9,705 bases of DNA, from positions 1 through 9,705 of the forward strand of contig JAUXBV010000078.1 of NCBI GenBank assembly GCA_030619215.1. Direction: 5' to 3'. Of the stretch, positions 6,524 to 9,705 are shown one piece after another. Below the pieces are notes generated by a model. That model searched no databases. It was not told where the DNA came from and saw only the letters and a program-made list of their open reading frames with translations. How positions within the stretch are numbered: the stretch's first letter is position 1; each line of letters opens with the position of its first letter. Origin of the DNA: Fibrobacterota bacterium. Lineage in GTDB: Bacteria > Fibrobacterota > Chitinivibrionia > Chitinivibrionales > JANQEN01. The position numbers and the translations under genes are program-made.

Positions 6524-6845
6524 AAATCACTTTTCCTTCATTTAAGCTCTTATGAATGATATGGTTGCGTGCGTCTTTCCATTTTTCAACTTCAGTTTCA
6601 CTGAAAACAAGTATATCTTTGGCGTGACGTATCGAAGATAATGCGCGTCGTATACGATTGGTCTCCCGCCAACGTGTTTTTTGTTTTGTGAAAGAACCCT
6701 TTTCAATTATTAACAGGTCAATATCAGAGGAATCAACAGCCTTTCCCTGAGCACGAGAGCCGAATAAAATTATTTTCCGCGGTGAAACCGCATTTACAAT
6801 TCTATTGACAATATCTTCCATTACGTTTTGTGTAATCTGGATCAT
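6513..6845 (-). CDS. MNT-type minimal nucleotidyltransferase
   Basis: A 110-residue minimal nucleotidyltransferase of the pol-beta superfamily. It has the catalytic pattern LFGSRAQGKAVDSSDIDLLI (27-46): Gly29-Ser30 followed by Asp41-x-Asp43, with Asp77 in HAKDILV as the likely third carboxylate. The site therefore looks intact. In HEPN/MNT systems such proteins act as antitoxin, in characterised cases by nucleotidylating the HEPN partner. I start it at the ATG at 6845, which has a near-perfect ribosome site 5 nt upstream; a GTG at 6860 in the same frame lies before that site and would be translated less plausibly. It is the first gene of a cassette with HEPN and the small protein, and its TAG stop falls inside the HEPN gene (11-bp overlap). 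Sampled lines are AT-richer than flanking mtnA. Confidence 0.9.
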   Translation of the reverse strand: MIQITQNVMEDIVNRIVNAVSPRKIILFGSRAQGKAVDSSDIDLLIIEKGSFTKQKTRWRETNRIRRALSSIRHAKDILVFSETEVEKWKDARNHIIHKSLNEGKVIYER

Positions 6846-6849
6846 TATA

Positions 6850-6855
6850 CCTCCT
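6850..6855 (-). promoter_or_regulatory. Strong ribosome binding site for the MNT gene
   Basis: AGGAGG on the minus strand (plus-strand cctcct), 4 nt before the ATG at 6845. It is the best Shine-Dalgarno in the window and decides the MNT start: the in-frame GTG at 6860 would place this site inside the coding region. Confidence 0.85.
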
Positions 6856-6864
6856 GACACTATA

Positions 6865-6893
6865 AATATACTCTATTTCCCCCTGAATTTCTA
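6865..6893 (-). promoter_or_regulatory. Possible promoter of the MNT/HEPN cassette
   Basis: TAGAAA (6893-6888), a 17-bp spacer, then TATATT (6870-6865) on the minus strand. Matches to consensus are four and five of six. A start near 6858 would give a very short leader ending in the AGGAGG site. It lies in the 90-bp gap after mtnA, where no clear terminator is seen, so read-through from mtnA is also possible. Confidence 0.4.
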
Positions 6894-6935
6894 TTACAAA
6901 CAATAAGGCAGTTGCGGGAATGGGAAAGGGGATTT

Positions 6936-7997
6936 TTATATTAGCAGTCCTCCAGCCGTAACCTCACTGATACTCTCCTCAAAAGGCGGGTAAATCACCT
7001 CTTTTTCAGTAATAATAGCAGTAACATATTTATTGGGTGTGACGTCAAAGGCTGGGTTATAAACCTGGATATCTGAAGGGCTGGTCCGGCAGTCGAACCC
7101 ATGTATTATTTCATCAGCATCTCTTTCTTCTATGGGAATTTCGTTACCTGTTTTCAGTGATATGTCGAAGGAAGAAAGGGGGGCTGCAACATAAAACGGA
7201 ATGGAATGTGCTTTGGCGATGATTGCGAGGCTGTAGGTGCCTATTTTATTGGCAAAGTCGCCATTTGCGGTAATCCTGTCCGCGCCTACAATAACGGCGT
7301 CTATTTTCCCCTGGGCCATAACAGGTGCAGCCATGTTATCGCATATAAGGGTAACGGGAATCCCGGCTTCCTTAAGCTCAAATGCTGTAATACGGGCGCC
7401 CTGCAGCAAGGGTCTGGTTTCGTCAACATAGACATGGAATACTTTCCCTTTTTCTTTACCGATGTAAACCGGTGACAATGCAGTACCGTATTCAACCGTA
7501 GCCAGGCCGCCTGCATTGCAGTGTGTAAGCAGCGTGTTATAGTCTTTCAGTATCTCAAAACCGTTTTCCCCTATTGCTTTACATGATTTTTTATCCTCAA
7601 CGAGGATATGTCCGGCTTCTTCCAGCAGTATCTGTTTAACATTAGCGATAGTCAGAGTATCTTCGATTGAATGAAAGGAGGCCTGCATTCTATCAATTGC
7701 CCATTTCAGGTTGATTGCAGTGGGGCGTGATGAAGCTAAATATTCAGCTTTTTTTTTCAGTTCTGTTATGAAGTTACTCATTGACTCGTTATCCGGTAAA
7801 TCCCTGATGCCCAGATAGAGTCCGAATGCTGCGGCAACGCCTATTGCCGGTGCACCGCGCACTTTCATGGTTTTGACAGCCTCAAACATCTCTTCTATTG
7901 TGGTTATGTCAACGTAGGCGAGATTGACAGGCAATTGAGTCTGGTCAATTATTCTGACTTTATCATCAACCCATTCAATTGTTTTAAGGTGAGGCAT
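6936..7997 (-). CDS. mtnA: S-methyl-5-thioribose-1-phosphate isomerase
   Basis: Isomerises methylthioribose-1-phosphate to methylthioribulose-1-phosphate in the methionine salvage pathway; in some bacteria it also acts on 5-deoxyribose-1-phosphate. The 353-residue protein has VRGAPAIGVAAAFG (46-59, substrate phosphate region), LLTHCNAGGLATVEYGTA (156-173) with catalytic Cys160, and VIVGADRITANGDFANKIGT (235-254) with catalytic Asp240. Both residue numbers equal those of the characterised Bacillus subtilis enzyme when the start is the ATG at 7997, which supports that start. An in-frame TTG at 8066 would add 23 non-homologous residues. An AGGA lies about 15 nt upstream, further than ideal. No other methionine salvage gene and no SAM riboswitch is seen nearby. 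It is separated from the EF-G gene by 234 bp with a terminator, so it is probably transcribed independently. Confidence 0.96.
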   Translation of the reverse strand: MPHLKTIEWVDDKVRIIDQTQLPVNLAYVDITTIEEMFEAVKTMKVRGAPAIGVAAAFGLYLGIRDLPDNESMSNFITELKKKAEYLASSRPTAINLKWAIDRMQASFHSIEDTLTIANVKQILLEEAGHILVEDKKSCKAIGENGFEILKDYNTLLTHCNAGGLATVEYGTALSPVYIGKEKGKVFHVYVDETRPLLQGARITAFELKEAGIPVTLICDNMAAPVMAQGKIDAVIVGADRITANGDFANKIGTYSLAIIAKAHSIPFYVAAPLSSFDISLKTGNEIPIEERDADEIIHGFDCRTSPSDIQVYNPAFDVTPNKYVTAIITEKEVIYPPFEESISEVTAGGLLI

Positions 7998-8075
7998 GTT
8001 TTTTCTATTTTCCTGTAGCGGCTTATGCCGATTACTTAGTGTCTGTCCGGTAACGTCATTTCCCAATAATGAGGG

Positions 8076-8081
8076 ATTATA
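8076..8081 (-). promoter_or_regulatory. Candidate -10 box upstream of mtnA
   Basis: A perfect TATAAT on the minus strand about 80 bp before the mtnA ATG. No convincing -35 hexamer lies 16-18 bp upstream (TTCGCC at 18 bp is the best), and the would-be spacer is filled by an inverted repeat. It could be a regulated or weak promoter. Confidence 0.3.
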
Positions 8082-8082
8082 A

Positions 8083-8101
8083 CCCGCATGTTTTTAGCGG
8101 G
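8083..8101. repeat. Inverted repeat CCCGC/GCGGG next to the mtnA -10 box
   Basis: CCCGC (8083-8087) and GCGGG (8097-8101) flank a 9-nt loop, one base away from TATAAT. It occupies the spacer between the expected -35 and -10 elements, so it could be an operator; a short hairpin or part of an intergenic repeat is equally possible. Just beside it, GGCG and CGCC form a second small inverted pair (within 8099-8112). Confidence 0.4.
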
Positions 8102-8150
8102 CGAAGTGCGCCAAAGGTGTAAATCCATGCCTTAAAACACTAAAAAAAGA

Positions 8151-8200
8151 TGGATTCCCAACAAGTTGTACTTTGCTGGCCAAAAGAATGCCGGAATGAC
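8151..8200. repeat. Degenerate intergenic inverted repeat (GGATTCCC ... GGAATGAC type)
   Basis: Plus-strand TGGATTCCC (8151-8159) and CCGGAATGAC (8191-8200) have ATTCC/GGAAT as inverted arms, with a small inner palindrome ACAA-G-TTGT (8161-8169). From memory, ends of this form are typical of dispersed palindromic repeats in many bacterial genomes. The middle here is imperfect, so the copy looks decayed. Family membership is an inference. A run of seven A (8143-8149) just before it would be a T-tract on the minus strand. Confidence 0.4.
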
Positions 8201-8203
8201 TTC

Positions 8204-8230
8204 AAAAACCTAGTTTCCGGCCAGAAACTA
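8204..8230 (-). terminator. Rho-independent terminator after the EF-G gene
   Basis: On the minus strand TAGTTTC (8230-8224), loop TGGCCG, GAAACTA (8217-8211), then GG and five T (8208-8204). The seven-pair stem begins one base after the TAA stop of the EF-G gene. The stem is AT-rich, so its efficiency is uncertain, but position and T-tract fit well. Confidence 0.55.
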
Positions 8231-8231
8231 A

Positions 8232-9705
8232 TTAACTGCCCTCTTCCGTATCTTTCTTAGTTGCAGCTATTATCTTCTGAATCAGCTCACGCGGCATTGG
8301 GTCATAATGTGAAAAAGTTTTCGAATAAAAGCCGCGTCCATGTGTCATTGAGCGCAATGATTGAGAATAGGTTAGCAGTTCCGCTGCCGGGACTTTCGCG
8401 TTTATTGACTGGTACTTTCCATCAGGATTTATACCTCCGATTTTACCGCGTCTGGAAGAAAGGTCGCCCATAACATCTCCGGTGTATTCTTCCGGTGCCG
8501 TTACTTTGAGATCCACAATCGGCTCAAGCAGTATGGGGGAAGCCTTCTCAAAAGCTTTTTTAAATACCTCGCGTCCCGCGATCTGGAAAGCGATATCTTT
8601 TGAGTCAACCGGGTGCGTTTTACCGTCAACAAGGGAAACCTTGATATCAACGATAGGATAGCCGGCAATTATTCCATCGGTAATCTTTGCCTTTATTCCT
8701 TTATCAACACTTGGTCTTAACGGCTGGTCAATAACGCCGCCGACTATTTTGTCAACGAACTCATACCCTCCTCCCCGTTCTTTCGGTTCGAGGTCGATAA
8801 ACACCCGTGCATATTGACCTGCGCCGCCGGTCTGTTTCTTATGGGTATATTCCACATATTTTACCGTTCTTGTAATAGTCTCCCTGTAGGATACCTTTGG
8901 AGGTTTTTTCTCAACATTGATTTTAAAGCGGTTTTTCAGCACATGCAGAAGTATGTCGGCGTGGATATCGCCACGCGTTGACAGGATAGACTGCCGAATA
9001 TCTGAGTGAAACTGGTAAGTAAAAGTCGGATCCTCCTCCATGAGTTTTTTCAGGCTCGTGGTGATTTTTTCTTCGTCAACTTTAGCTTTTGCGGAAATTG
9101 CTATACTTACAAGCGGCTCTTCAAATTGTATAGGCGGAAGCTTGATTTTTCTCGATTTATCGACAAGAGTGTCATTGGTATGCGTGTCCTTTAATTTAAT
9201 AAGCGCACCGATATCCCCGGTTGGGATTTCCGTTGTATCGATTTTTTCCTGGCCGCGCATAAAGAATATATTACCAGGACGCTCAGGAAGGCCTCTTGTT
9301 GTATTTTGCAGCTCCTTTCCCGTAGAAAGAGTGCCGCTGAACACACGGACAATATTAATTTCCCCCACATGCTCCTCGGAAAGGGTCTTGAATACAAAAG
9401 CGACTCCCGGCTCTGAAGCTGAACAGGAAACCTTACTACCGTCATCAGATTCCACCTCTTTGCATATATCTGCCGTTGGACAAAGCTTGACAATGGCATT
9501 CAGGAACAGGTCTGTGCCTATATTTTTTGAAGCACTGCCGCAGAGAAGCGGAAACACAAGCCCTTCAAGCACTCCTTTTGCAAGGCCCTTGCGCATCTCC
9601 TCATCCGAAAGCTCGCCTGTATCAACATACTTTTCCAGCAAATCTTCATCGCTTTCTGCAATTGCTTCCATGAGCGCACCCCTGACCGTTTCCACTTCGT
9701 CCATA
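8232..9705 (-). CDS. fusA: Elongation factor G (EF-G-like paralogue), 5' end cut by window
   Basis: GTP-dependent ribosomal translocase family. About 490 C-terminal residues are present; roughly 200-220 N-terminal residues with the GTP-binding motifs lie beyond the edge, and the Met at 9704 is internal. Visible parts (fragment numbering): end of the G domain (1-95); domain II (about 98-185, PGVAFVFKTL); domain III (about 195-265); domain IV (about 268-385, QTGGAGQYARVFIDLEP, GGGYEFVDKIVGGV); and domain V (about 386-475, LLEPIVDLKVTAPEEYTGDV, RSMTHGRGFYS). The domain IV tip keeps HPVDSKDIAFQ, with His364 matching His583 of E. coli EF-G, important for translocation. The domain III segment STRGDIHAD, in place of GMGELHL, and other departures place it with the EF-G-like second paralogue rather than the str-operon copy. 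No ribosomal protein or EF-Tu gene lies downstream; a terminator follows at once. Confidence 0.93.
   Translation of the reverse strand, partial: MDEVETVRGALMEAIAESDEDLLEKYVDTGELSDEEMRKGLAKGVLEGLVFPLLCGSASKNIGTDLFLNAIVKLCPTADICKEVESDDGSKVSCSASEPGVAFVFKTLSEEHVGEINIVRVFSGTLSTGKELQNTTRGLPERPGNIFFMRGQEKIDTTEIPTGDIGALIKLKDTHTNDTLVDKSRKIKLPPIQFEEPLVSIAISAKAKVDEEKITTSLKKLMEEDPTFTYQFHSDIRQSILSTRGDIHADILLHVLKNRFKINVEKKPPKVSYRETITRTVKYVEYTHKKQTGGAGQYARVFIDLEPKERGGGYEFVDKIVGGVIDQPLRPSVDKGIKAKITDGIIAGYPIVDIKVSLVDGKTHPVDSKDIAFQIAGREVFKKAFEKASPILLEPIVDLKVTAPEEYTGDVMGDLSSRRGKIGGINPDGKYQSINAKVPAAELLTYSQSLRSMTHGRGFYSKTFSHYDPMPRELIQKIIAATKKDTEEGS

Noticed and set aside
7998..8066. Upstream TTG start for mtnA at 8066
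   Set aside because: The added 23 residues are not family-like; from the ATG at 7997 the catalytic residues fall at Cys160 and Asp240, as in the characterised enzyme.
7998..8231. SAM-responsive riboswitch upstream of mtnA
   Set aside because: None of the conserved SAM riboswitch core strings is present, and the visible inverted repeats do not build the expected multi-stem structure.

Overview
All genes recognised in this 9.7 kb bacterial window lie on the minus strand, so transcription runs from high to low coordinates. There are ten coding regions plus one broken remnant. No rRNA, tRNA, CRISPR array, insertion sequence or phage gene was seen. GC content is moderate: sampled lines run from the low 40s to low 50s percent in most housekeeping genes and about 28-43% in the middle. 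The lineage cannot be fixed from the sequence. The folK / deoxynucleoside kinase / panC grouping and the moderate GC would suit a planctomycete-like anaerobe such as the Brocadiales, but that is a low-confidence impression.

Layout in the direction of transcription. (1) 9705-8232: the C-terminal ~490 residues of an elongation factor G of the EF-G-like (second paralogue) type, followed directly by a hairpin plus T-tract terminator. (2) 8231-7998: an intergenic stretch with a degenerate inverted repeat, a small GC-rich inverted repeat and a perfect TATAAT box. (3) 7997-6936: mtnA, methylthioribose-1-phosphate isomerase of methionine salvage. (4) 6893-5707: a compact, AT-rich unit made of promoter, strong ribosome binding site, MNT nucleotidyltransferase, HEPN protein, a 71-residue conserved small protein, the C-terminal half of a DUF433-type antitoxin, and a hairpin terminator. 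(5) 5606-4818: a protein with the creatininase fold signature that has lost nearly all metal-binding residues. Its stop codon lies inside a short tandem ATCCGTG repeat. (6) 4756-2106: two M16 peptidase subunits with complementary halves of the active machinery, zinc site in the first and Arg/Tyr pair in the second. (7) 2084-1: folK, a deoxynucleoside kinase and panC, closely packed. A good sigma-70-type promoter sits between folK and the kinase, and the kinase and panC share an ATGA overlap.

Functionally, the outer parts are housekeeping: translation, methionine salvage, proteolysis, folate, nucleotide and pantothenate metabolism. The accessory part is the AT-rich ~2 kb block at about 4.8-6.9 kb. 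It carries a HEPN/MNT toxin-antitoxin-like set, a decayed antitoxin fragment and the creatininase-family pseudoenzyme. This block is the most unusual part of the window.
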